Position numbers and translations under genes: made by a program. From NCBI RefSeq assembly GCF_004087835.1, contig NZ_CP035119.1, positions 806,001-870,000 on the forward strand: a DNA stretch of 64,000 bases, in the 5' to 3' direction. How positions within the stretch are numbered: position 1 is the first letter of the stretch; every line of letters begins with the position of its first letter. This document shows positions 49,366-56,717 of this stretch, piece after piece. The DNA is from Halorussus pelagicus. GTDB taxonomy: Archaea; Halobacteriota; Halobacteria; Halobacteriales; Haladaptataceae. Below the pieces are notes generated by a model. The model ran no database searches. It saw nothing but the letters and a program-made list of their open reading frames with translations, and was not told where the DNA came from.

Positions 49366-50524
49366 CGTCGTCGTCCTCCACGAGTTCTTCCAAGTTCTCT
49401 TCGCTCTCCTCCTGAATCTCGTCGATGTTGTCCTGTGCCTCGATGGCGACCTCCTGTAGCTCCTTGATGCGCGGGACGTTGTTCACGCCCGACAGGAGCA
49501 CGACGCTGGCGACGTACTGGGAGTCGGCGACTGGGTAGTCGCCACCGCGGACTTCCATCGAACCGGTCTGCTCTTCGAGCCACTTCCGCCCGCGCTCTAT
49601 GCCTTTCCGATTGAGGTGGCGCGGCGGGCCGCTCAGGACGAGGAGGGCGCGCTCGGTGCCCTCGATTTCGCAGGGCAGGGTGAGTCGCCCGAGCGCCGCC
49701 TTCCGGACGAGACTGGTGATGCGGTTGGTGGTGTTGGCGGTGTCGGTCTGGGTGTCCTCGTCGCCGCCGGTGAACCGCGAGAGCAGTCCGCTGGACGACT
49801 GTTCGTTCTCGACTTCCTCGGCGGCGTAGCCGATGGTCGAGACGCCGCCGCCAGCGAGCGTGTTGATAATCTCGCTGGAGTCCACGACGCTCTCTGCCAC
49901 CTCGCCGTCGCCGGTGACTTCGCCCGCGCCGAAGAGGATGCCGAACCGCCGGACGATTTCCTCGTTGATTTCGTCGTAACCGCCCTCGATGGACTCGCCG
50001 GACTGTCGCCACGCGTCGTTGTCGAACACCATCAGGTTGTCCACTTCGCGGACGAACGTCTGGAACGACCGCGCGGCATTCAGCGTGTAGATGCCGCCTT
50101 CGTCGCTTCCGGGCAGGACACCGAGACCGTACACCGGTTCGGTGTAGATGCGCTTGAGGTGCTTTGCCAGCACCGGGGCACCGCCAGAGCCGGTGCCACC
50201 CCCCATCCCTGCGACGATGAGGAACGCATCGACTTCGTGGACAGGGATGTTGTCGATGGCTCCCTGAACCTCGTCGATGTCTTCCTCGGCGATTTCCGCG
50301 CCAAGTTCGTTGTCTGCTCCTACTCCGTGACCTTTCACACGGGATTGACCAATGAGGACGCGATTATCCTGCGGGATATTGTCGAGTCCCATCAGGTCTG
50401 CCTTCGCGGAGTTAACCGCGACTGCGGACCTGACGATATCGCTTCCAGTTCGCTGGTCGTATTCCAGGAACTTGTCCACGATTTTCCCACCGGCCTGCCC
50501 GAAACCAATCATTGCGAGCTTCAT
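49343..50524 (-). CDS. cetZ: Tubulin-like CetZ cytoskeletal GTPase
   Basis: 393 residues. CetZ proteins form a tubulin/FtsZ superfamily branch that controls cell shape and motility in haloarchaea; length and sequence suggest the CetZ1 group. MKLAMIGFGQAGGKIVDKFL begins the GTP-binding domain; the tubulin signature GGGTGSGG is at residues 108-115; NAARSFQTF and EVDNLMVFDNDAWRQSGESI are further family elements. The C-terminus is a long acidic tail (EEIQEESEENLEEL.., ending DDDDELEPLF). Upstream is a TATA-like GGATTATC at about 50571-50577 and a dyad GTCCGTTCCACGGAC (50583-50597). Confidence 0.95.
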   Translation of the reverse strand: MKLAMIGFGQAGGKIVDKFLEYDQRTGSDIVRSAVAVNSAKADLMGLDNIPQDNRVLIGQSRVKGHGVGADNELGAEIAEEDIDEVQGAIDNIPVHEVDAFLIVAGMGGGTGSGGAPVLAKHLKRIYTEPVYGLGVLPGSDEGGIYTLNAARSFQTFVREVDNLMVFDNDAWRQSGESIEGGYDEINEEIVRRFGILFGAGEVTGDGEVAESVVDSSEIINTLAGGGVSTIGYAAEEVENEQSSSGLLSRFTGGDEDTQTDTANTTNRITSLVRKAALGRLTLPCEIEGTERALLVLSGPPRHLNRKGIERGRKWLEEQTGSMEVRGGDYPVADSQYVASVVLLSGVNNVPRIKELQEVAIEAQDNIDEIQEESEENLEELVEDDDDELEPLF

Positions 50525-50582
50525 TTTCCGGACCGTACTCCGTTGGGAGAAATACAACCACGAAGGGGTGATAATCCTTTTG

Positions 50583-50597
50583 GTCCGTTCCACGGAC
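50583..50597. promoter_or_regulatory. Dyad upstream of the cetZ promoter
   Basis: GTCCGT-TCC-ACGGAC lies just upstream of the TATA-like element of cetZ. It shares the 12 bases CGTTCCACGGAC with the dyad in the purS promoter, so a common regulator is possible. A further CCCGG-TATTT-CCGGG palindrome is nearby at about 50638-50652. Confidence 0.4.
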
Positions 50598-50792
50598 ACC
50601 GGAAATGGCGTTTTACGCCGAATCGCCCGACGTTAACCCGGTATTTCCGGGTATCGGGACCCACCACCAGCTCACGGACATGTCCTTTTAAGTTTGTTGC
50701 CCAGTCAATGTATCCAACGATTGGCGAGTAAATCCCGTCAAACGGGCGTCTGACGCTCGTCTGACGGCGATTCCGCTAAACTCGTCTCTCGA

Positions 50793-51680
50793 CTACCGTT
50801 CGGCGACGCCAAGATACGACCCGAGCGTGGTCAAATCGCTCGTCTCGACGCCGAACGCGTCGATGTCGTTGTGTTCGACCGTGTTGTCGAACTTCAGCGA
50901 CCGGTACTGGTCGCTCCCGAACGGGACGAACGGCACCGGACCCGCGGCGGTTAGTCCGACGCGCGCGAGCGCCATCGGGAGCGGGAGAATCGTCACGGAC
51001 TTTCCGTCCGCGCGGTACGCGAGGCGAGTCACGTCGGCCAGCGTCAGCACCTCCGGGCCGCCGATTTCGTAGGTCTCGCCGTCGTGGTCCTCCGCGACGC
51101 TCTCGGCGAGCATCGGCACGAGGTCGCCGACCCAAATCGGCTGAAAGCGCGTGCGGCCGCCGCCGGGAAGCGCCGTGACGTACGGCGTCGTCAGAACCCT
51201 CGTGAACGAGACGAACTCCCCGCCCTCGCCGAAGACGACCGAGGGCCGGATGATGGTGGTCGCCAACGCCGAGTCCTCGACGACCTGTTCGGCTTGGCCC
51301 TTCGCGCGCAGGTACTCGGTCGCCCCGGTGGGGTTCGCGCCGAGCGCGCTCATTTGGACGATCTTCCGAACGCCGTGGTCCTCGGCGGCTTTCACGACGT
51401 TCTGCGTACCACCGAGGTGGACCTCCATGTGGGAGATTCCACCGGAGGGCTTGAACAGCGGCGAAAGCGCCACGAGGTTTACCACCGCGTCTTGGCCCTC
51501 GAACGCGCTCTCGATGGAGTCGTAAGCCGTCACGTCGCCGCGGGCGCGCTCGACGCCTGCCGGAAGGTCCGCCTCGTCGGGGTCACGCGCCAACACGGTC
51601 ACGTCGTGGCCGTCGTCGTCCAGTTCGCGCACGAGATTCGTCCCGATGAATCCGGTTCCGCCCGCTACAAGAATATTCAT
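50793..51680 (-). CDS. NDUFA9-like atypical short-chain dehydrogenase / epimerase
   Basis: 295 residues. The NAD(P) loop is [19 protein letters not shown] at the N-terminus. [18 protein letters not shown] and [11 protein letters not shown] are typical, as are the active-site-like [24 protein letters not shown] and [16 protein letters not shown]. This pattern is the complex I NDUFA9 subfamily of extended/atypical SDRs, in which members bind cofactor in quinone or lipid pathways rather than act as classical epimerases. The reaction is not known. It is alone, convergent with nothing, and divergent from tmk. Confidence 0.88.
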   Translation of the reverse strand: MNILVAGGTGFIGTNLVRELDDDGHDVTVLARDPDEADLPAGVERARGDVTAYDSIESAFEGQDAVVNLVALSPLFKPSGGISHMEVHLGGTQNVVKAAEDHGVRKIVQMSALGANPTGATEYLRAKGQAEQVVEDSALATTIIRPSVVFGEGGEFVSFTRVLTTPYVTALPGGGRTRFQPIWVGDLVPMLAESVAEDHDGETYEIGGPEVLTLADVTRLAYRADGKSVTILPLPMALARVGLTAAGPVPFVPFGSDQYRSLKFDNTVEHNDIDAFGVETSDLTTLGSYLGVAER

Positions 51681-51780
51681 ATCGGGAATAAGTACCGTCG
51701 GAAGGTAAAGCTAACTGCTTCCGACCCGAATCTTTCGCACTCGAACGGAGTTCCGACTCGCCCGACCCGACTCGCAGGTC

Positions 51781-51786
51781 TTTATA
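51781..51786 (+). promoter_or_regulatory. TATA box for tmk
   Basis: TTTATA is centred 26-27 nt before the ATG at 51810, a clear leaderless arrangement. Confidence 0.6.
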
Positions 51787-51809
51787 CCGAGCCGAGACCA
51801 CCTCCGAGT

Positions 51810-52421
51810 ATGCTCATCACGCTGGAGGGTCTCGACGGGAGCGGCAAGACGACCGTCTGGGAGGTCCTGCGCGAGGAGTTCCCCGAGTTCGTCTACACTC
51901 ACGAACCGACCGACTCGTGGTACGGCGACGCAGTGAACCGCTCGGTTTCGAACGACGACGCCGACTCGCTGGCGGAACTGTTCCTCTACACCGCCGACCA
52001 CGCCAACCACCTCTCGGAGACGGTCCGGCCCGCCCTCGCCGACGGGAAGGTCGTCGTCTCGGACCGCTACTCGGACTCGCGGTACGCCTATCAGGCGGTC
52101 AGCATCGAAAACGACGTCAAGCGCCCGTTGGAGTACATCCGGGGGGTCCACCAACCGTGGACCAGACCGCCGGACGCGACGCTCTACTTCGACGTGGACC
52201 CCGAGACCGGTGCGGCCCGGAGCGGCGCGACCAACAAGTTCGAGCAGGCCGCGTTCCTGAGTCAGGTCCAGTCGAACTACGAGCGACTGCGCGACGCCGA
52301 ACCCGAGCGGTTCGTCCGCATCGACGCCACGCGCTCGCCCGAAGAGGTCATCGACGCCGCGGTGGACGCGGTCGAGCGACTGCTCGATGACCGCGGGGAG
52401 CGCGAGGAACGGGACGAATAG
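51810..52421 (+). CDS. tmk: Thymidylate kinase
   Basis: 203 residues. It phosphorylates dTMP to dTDP. The P-loop is [11 protein letters not shown] (residues 5-15), the DR motif [14 protein letters not shown] supplies the catalytic Arg, and [17 protein letters not shown] contains the LID-side region. The acidic tail (RGEREERDE) is haloarchaeal. The start at 51810 is fixed by the TATA spacing; the longer frame covers antisense of the NDUFA9-like gene. A small membrane protein gene follows after 31 bases. Confidence 0.95.
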   Translation: MLITLEGLDGSGKTTVWEVLREEFPEFVYTHEPTDSWYGDAVNRSVSNDDADSLAELFLYTADHANHLSETVRPALADGKVVVSDRYSDSRYAYQAVSIENDVKRPLEYIRGVHQPWTRPPDATLYFDVDPETGAARSGATNKFEQAAFLSQVQSNYERLRDAEPERFVRIDATRSPEEVIDAAVDAVERLLDDRGEREERDE

Positions 52422-52452
52422 CCCTTTGTCGTTCGATAGCGTAGCACGAGGT

Positions 52453-52899
52453 ATGGCAGACGAGGACGCCGGGCGAAGCCGACCCCGAGAGAGTGCGAGC
52501 GAGCGCGGCCGCCGGGAGCGCGACGACTCCGGATTCCGGTTCTCGCTCCCGCCGATGTCGCTCCCCGAGGTGCGACTCCCCGAGCGCATCCGCCTCGTCT
52601 TTCCGGTGCCCGAGCAGCCGGAGAAGATTTCTCGACCCACCCGCGTCAGGGTCTCGTGGGTCCTGCTCGCGGTCGTCCTCGCGGACGCCCTCGACGCCTT
52701 CGCGGTCCTCTGGGCCGGTCCCGAGACGCTGGCGTGGGCGCGGGCGACGGTCGGCGTCGTCGTCGCGGTCGTCCTCGCGGGCGGTCCGGGACTGCTCTAC
52801 GGGTGGGAGTTGCTGGCGATTCTCGGCGGGGTCGGGTGGCTCTCGTTCGCGCCCACGCTGACCGCGCTGGTTCTCGCGCGAATCCTCCTCTCGCAGTAA
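52453..52899 (+). CDS. Small membrane protein with disordered N-terminus
   Basis: 148 residues. The N-terminal 60 residues are charged and Pro-rich (GRSRPRESASERGRRERDD and PEVRLPERIRLVFPVPEQP) and the rest holds three membrane helices (VSWVLLAVVLADALDAFAVL, then TVGVVVAVVLAGGPGLLY, then LLAILGGVGWLSF). DALDAF within the first helix is polar. No family is recognised, though the plan resembles other haloarchaeal membrane proteins. It lies 31 bases after tmk and may be co-transcribed with it; an intergenic repeat follows. Confidence 0.72.
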   Translation: MADEDAGRSRPRESASERGRRERDDSGFRFSLPPMSLPEVRLPERIRLVFPVPEQPEKISRPTRVRVSWVLLAVVLADALDAFAVLWAGPETLAWARATVGVVVAVVLAGGPGLLYGWELLAILGGVGWLSFAPTLTALVLARILLSQ

Positions 52900-52940
52900 G
52901 TCGAACCTCGGTTGGAAGTCGTCGGAAACGCGAATTTTTG

Positions 52941-53112
52941 GATATTTCCCGGCGCGTGCTGGCGCGCGCAGTTCTGCGCGCGCCAACCGCGCGAGGGACG
53001 AGTAGCGCAGGTCGGAGCGAAGCGGAGACCGAGCAACGCAGGAGGCTGGGGAGGCGTGAGGCCGTCGCGGGGCTGTGCGGTTGCGGTATGAGTGGTGTCG
53101 GCAGTAGCTAGC
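52941..53112 (-). repeat. Dispersed intergenic repeat, copy 6 (reverse, complete)
   Basis: On the minus strand it reads GCTAGCTACTGCCGACACC, ACCGCAACCGCACAGCCCCGC and GGCCTCACGCCTCCCCAGCC, then a CGGTCTCCGCTTCGCTCCGACC module, CCCTCGCGCGG, a 12-bp hairpin with a two-base loop (52960-52985) and AGCACGCGCCGGGAAATA. The hairpin end faces the 3' end of the upstream membrane gene. The rest of the 336-base gap contains the deoC promoter. Confidence 0.88.
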
Positions 53113-53204
53113 TTAGACTCAACTCGATCTACAAGTTCCATTCGGACTTTCACGGAGAGTTCTGTCCCGACTCCCGTCACGCCCTCACTCCACAGATAAT
53201 CGCC

Positions 53205-53210
53205 TTTTTA
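53205..53210 (+). promoter_or_regulatory. TATA-like box for deoC
   Basis: TTTTTA lies about 28 nt before the deoC ATG at 53236, so deoC is probably leaderless. Confidence 0.55.
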
Positions 53211-53235
53211 TCGCCGCGACGTATCAGTTCCGAGC

Positions 53236-53877
53236 ATGAACGACGACGAACTCGCCGCGAAGATAGACCACACCGTCCTCGGACCGGAGACCACCCTCGC
53301 CGACGTGGAGGAAGTCCTCGACGCGGCCGCCGAGTACGGCATGAACGCCTGCATCCCGCCGTGCTTCGTCGCCGAGGCCGACGAGTACGCTCCCGACGTG
53401 ACGCTCGCCACGGTCATCGGCTTCCCGCACGGCCAAAACGCCACCGCGGCCAAGCGCGAGGAGGCCGTCCTCGCCTACGAGGACGGCGCGGACGAGTTGG
53501 ACATGGTCATCAATATCGGCCGCCTGAAGGCCGGAGACCACGAGGCAGTCCGCGAGGACATCGAGGAGGTCGTCGCCGCGGTGCCGATTCCGGTCAAGGT
53601 TATCATCGAGACCGCACTGCTGACCGACGAGGAGAAACGCGCCGCCTGCGAGGCCGCCGAGGAGGCCGATGCCGCGTTCGTCAAGACCTCGACCGGGTTC
53701 GCCGACGGCGGCGCGGAAGTCCCGGACGTGGAACTGATGAGCGAGTATCTGCCGGTGAAAGCCAGCGGCGGCGTCGGCGACTACGAGCAAGCGAAGGCGA
53801 TGTTCGACGCCGGGGCCGAGCGCATCGGCGCGAGTTCGGGCGTCGAAATCGTCGAGGACTTCCGGCGGAACTACTGA
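53236..53877 (+). CDS. deoC: Deoxyribose-phosphate aldolase
   Basis: 213 residues. It splits 2-deoxyribose-5-phosphate into glyceraldehyde-3-phosphate and acetaldehyde. The Schiff-base lysine is Lys150 in [10 protein letters not shown]. The supporting Lys121 is in [14 protein letters not shown] and Asp89 in [25 protein letters not shown] is also conserved. The C-terminus [13 protein letters not shown] is typical. It may serve nucleoside breakdown together with the phosphorylase at 12507, although it is 40 kb away. It is convergent with the exchanger gene at a distance of about 300 bases. Confidence 0.95.
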   Translation: MNDDELAAKIDHTVLGPETTLADVEEVLDAAAEYGMNACIPPCFVAEADEYAPDVTLATVIGFPHGQNATAAKREEAVLAYEDGADELDMVINIGRLKAGDHEAVREDIEEVVAAVPIPVKVIIETALLTDEEKRAACEAAEEADAAFVKTSTGFADGGAEVPDVELMSEYLPVKASGGVGDYEQAKAMFDAGAERIGASSGVEIVEDFRRNY

Positions 53878-53878
53878 G

Positions 53879-54092
53879 CCGCGGGAGCGCGGCGATGATT
53901 TCCGAGAGCGCATTGCCGAGCCACTCCGGAAGGTTGCCGAACAGTTCTCCGCCGTCCGCCTGAAGGAGTACGTTTGGTCAGTCCATGAGTTCTCACCGGG
54001 TTATCCCGACGCCGAGTGCGACGACGTTCTCGGAGTTTGTTCTTGGCCGCATACCGAGACCGGACGTTCCCCCGGCGACGGGAGGATTTAGG
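53879..54092 (+). other. Intergenic region with a possible coding remnant
   Basis: Between deoC and the exchanger gene one frame stays open for about 60 codons with protein-like content (DDFRERIAEPLRKVAEQF, then KEYVWSVHEFSPGYPDAE) and stops with TAG near 54090, but it has no ATG, GTG or TTG start. It may be a decayed 3' fragment of a gene. About 80 further bases before the exchanger stop hold nothing recognisable. Confidence 0.25.
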
Positions 54093-54173
54093 AGACGTAA
54101 ACGTGTCCCGCCCGCGGGAGATGAAACGGCTGTTTTCTCCCCGACGCGATGCCCCAAGAAAATCCGGCCTGAC

Positions 54174-55205
54174 TCATCCTATCAGACTCGTCACCCCCGC
54201 AGTCTCCAACAGCAACCAACCGACGAACGCGGCGTAGGCGACCAAGAGCGCGTAGGCCTCGCGCCTGCTGAGTGCGAGGTCGGTCCGAGCGAGCGCGAAA
54301 AAGAGTATCGTCGCCGCGACGAGCGCCGCCATCATCGGGACCGCGACGCCGAACTCAACGGGAGTCGCGCCAGCGACGAGGACGCCCGCGGGGAGCGCCA
54401 CGAGCAGGTCGAAGACGTTGCTCCCGAGGACGTTGGCGAGGCTAGTCACGTCCGCGCCCTTCTGGGAGGAGCGCACGCTGACGAAGGTATCGGGGAGGCT
54501 GGTGACGATTGCGACGACGGTCAGCCCCCAGAAGAAACTCGGGATGCCAAGACTCTCCTCGAAGTCGAGGACGGCCTCGACGAGACCTTCGACGCCGACG
54601 ACGATGACGAGGAGACTCACCGCGAGCGTCCCCCAGAGCCGCGCGGCGTTCGCGTCGGTGACTCGCGGTTCGCGCAGGTCCCGCGTGTCGAGATACTGAA
54701 TGAAAATGTAGAGACCATAGAGCGCGACCAGAAGCAGGGCGAGCGGCCGGGTGAACGTCCCGCTGAGCGAGTCGCCGGGACTGGGGAAGTAGATGACCGC
54801 GAACGAGAAGACGACCAGCGTGGCCGCCACTGCGACCATGTAGAACTGGGTCTCCTTGAACACGACGCTCCGGTCGGCGTCGAGGGATTCGGTCCCCGCG
54901 AGCGTCGAGAGGGCCGGGATGACGAGGATGTTGAACACCGCCGACCCGACGATGGCCGCCGCGCCAAGTTCGAAGTTCCCGTGAACGAACGTGGCGATGA
55001 CGGTGCTGGATAGCTCCGGAAAACTGGACCCGATTGCGGCGACGACCGCGCCCTGCACGACGGCTGGCAGGCCGTAGTAGGCCGCCAACTGCTCGGCGGC
55101 GTCTTCGAGCCAGATGCTCCCTTTCCAGATGACGGCCGTCGAGACGACGGCGAGGGCGAGCGAAAGCGCGAGCGACACGACCGAAACGTAAACGGGAACG
55201 GACAA
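54174..55205 (-). CDS. Na+/Ca2+ exchanger family (CaCA) membrane protein
   Basis: 343 residues with about ten membrane helices in two inverted halves. The alpha-repeats are clear: VVAAIGSSFPELSSTVIATFVHG with NFELGAAAIVGSAVFN in the first half, and VAIVTSLPDTFVSVRSSQKG with SLANVLGSNVFDL in the second. These acidic and polar residues bind the ions exchanged for Na+ or H+. The start is uncertain: the frame opens with TTG at 55205, a GTG at 55178 is alternative, and no ATG lies nearby. It is divergent from the methylthiotransferase gene. Confidence 0.9.
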   Translation of the reverse strand: MSVPVYVSVVSLALSLALAVVSTAVIWKGSIWLEDAAEQLAAYYGLPAVVQGAVVAAIGSSFPELSSTVIATFVHGNFELGAAAIVGSAVFNILVIPALSTLAGTESLDADRSVVFKETQFYMVAVAATLVVFSFAVIYFPSPGDSLSGTFTRPLALLLVALYGLYIFIQYLDTRDLREPRVTDANAARLWGTLAVSLLVIVVGVEGLVEAVLDFEESLGIPSFFWGLTVVAIVTSLPDTFVSVRSSQKGADVTSLANVLGSNVFDLLVALPAGVLVAGATPVEFGVAVPMMAALVAATILFFALARTDLALSRREAYALLVAYAAFVGWLLLETAGVTSLIG

Positions 55206-55347
55206 GTTCGTTGTGGGGTAGCTATCGGGTCGCGGGGAGACGAACCGCTCGGTGCAACCGCCGGAAACTCCCGACGCGATTACCGCCGGAAACGGGACCG
55301 GAATCCGTCGCGCTTTTGCCCGCGTAGTCGAAAAGATACCGTAGCGA

Positions 55348-56598
55348 ATGGCCCGGTATCACATCGAAACCTACGGTTGCACATCGAACCGGGGCGAGAG
55401 CCGCCAGATAGAGCGGCGGCTCCGCGACGCGGGCCACCACCGCGTCGAGGGTGCCGAGGCGGCCGACGTGGCCATCCTCAACACCTGCACGGTCGTCGAG
55501 AAGACCGAGCGCAACATGCTCCGGCGGGCCGAGGAGTTGGAAGACGAGACGGCCGACCTCATCGTCACCGGTTGCATGGCCTTGGCGCAGGGCGAGGAGT
55601 TCCGCGACGCTGGCGTCGATGCCGACGTTCTTCACTGGGACGAGGTGCCCGAGGCAGTCACGAACGGCGAGTGTCCGACGACGACGCCCGACGCCGAGCC
55701 GATTCTCGACGGCGTCATCGGTATCCTCCCCATCGCCCGCGGTTGCATGTCCGACTGCTCGTACTGCATCACGAAGAAAGCGACCGGCAAAATCGACTCG
55801 CCGCCGGTCGAAGAGAACGTCGAGAAGGCGCGCGCGCTGGTCCACGCCGGTGCGAAAGAGATTCGAATCACGGGACAGGACACCGGCGTCTACGGCTGGG
55901 ACGACGGCGAGCGCAAACTCCACGAACTGCTCGACCGCATCTGCGACATCGAGGGCGAGTTCCGGGTCCGGGTCGGGATGGCGAACCCGAAGGGCGTCCA
56001 CGGCATCCGCGAGGAACTGGCCGCGGTGTTCGCCGAGAACGAGAAAATCTACAACTTCATCCACGCGCCCGTCCAGTCGGGGTCCGACGACGTGCTGGGC
56101 GACATGCGCCGCCAGCACCAAGTGTCGGAGTACGTCGAAATCGTCGAGACGTTCGACGAGTATCTGGACTACTGGACGCTCTCGACCGACTTCATCGTCG
56201 GGTTCCCCTCGGAGGAAGACGAGGACCACGCCCAGAGTATGGCGCTGTTGCGCGAGACCCGCCCGGAGAAGATCAACGTCACCAGATTCTCGAAGCGTCC
56301 CGGCACCGACGCCGCGGAGATGAAGGGACTCGGCGGCCAGACCAAGAAGGACCGCTCGAAGGCGATGACCGACCTGAAGATGGACGTAGTCGCCGAGGCC
56401 TACGACGACATGGTCGGCGAGACTCACGAGGTGCTGGTGGTCGAGGAGGGCACCGGCGACTCCGTGAAGTGCTACGACGAAGCCTACCGGCAGGTCATCG
56501 TCCAGAACGCCGACGACCACGGCGTCGAAGTCGGCGACTTCGTGGACGTAGAAATTACGGGCCACCAGACGGTGTACGCCTTCGGCGAACCGGTCTGA
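55348..56598 (+). CDS. tRNA t6A37 methylthiotransferase (CDKAL1/MtaB-like radical SAM)
   Basis: 416 residues. It adds a methylthio group to t6A at tRNA position 37. The N-terminal UPF0004 domain carries cluster ligands Cys11 (ETYGCTSN), Cys47 (LNTCTVV) and Cys76 (VTGCMA). The radical SAM motif GCMSDCSYC gives Cys133, Cys137 and Cys140. A C-terminal TRAM domain (HEVLVVEEGTGDSVKCYD to GDFVDVEITG) binds tRNA. The sequence groups with the archaeal/eukaryotic e-type (CDKAL1) rather than bacterial MiaB, judged by motifs only. A T-run (56605-56609) follows the stop. Confidence 0.93.
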   Translation: MARYHIETYGCTSNRGESRQIERRLRDAGHHRVEGAEAADVAILNTCTVVEKTERNMLRRAEELEDETADLIVTGCMALAQGEEFRDAGVDADVLHWDEVPEAVTNGECPTTTPDAEPILDGVIGILPIARGCMSDCSYCITKKATGKIDSPPVEENVEKARALVHAGAKEIRITGQDTGVYGWDDGERKLHELLDRICDIEGEFRVRVGMANPKGVHGIREELAAVFAENEKIYNFIHAPVQSGSDDVLGDMRRQHQVSEYVEIVETFDEYLDYWTLSTDFIVGFPSEEDEDHAQSMALLRETRPEKINVTRFSKRPGTDAAEMKGLGGQTKKDRSKAMTDLKMDVVAEAYDDMVGETHEVLVVEEGTGDSVKCYDEAYRQVIVQNADDHGVEVGDFVDVEITGHQTVYAFGEPV

Positions 56599-56604
56599 GG
56601 CGAC

Positions 56605-56609
56605 TTTTT
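56605..56609 (+). terminator. T-run after the methylthiotransferase gene
   Basis: GACTTTTTCGG lies seven bases past the stop, the kind of short T-run that ends transcripts in haloarchaea. No strong hairpin precedes it. Confidence 0.3.
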
Positions 56610-56717
56610 CGGTTTCAAGTCATATCTCGCCGTTTCAGACGATTCTCTCGGTCAGTGTAGCGACGGTCGAACGCTGGCAAAAAGACGACGACGGCGGTCG
56701 GTTCGACGGACCGTCCG

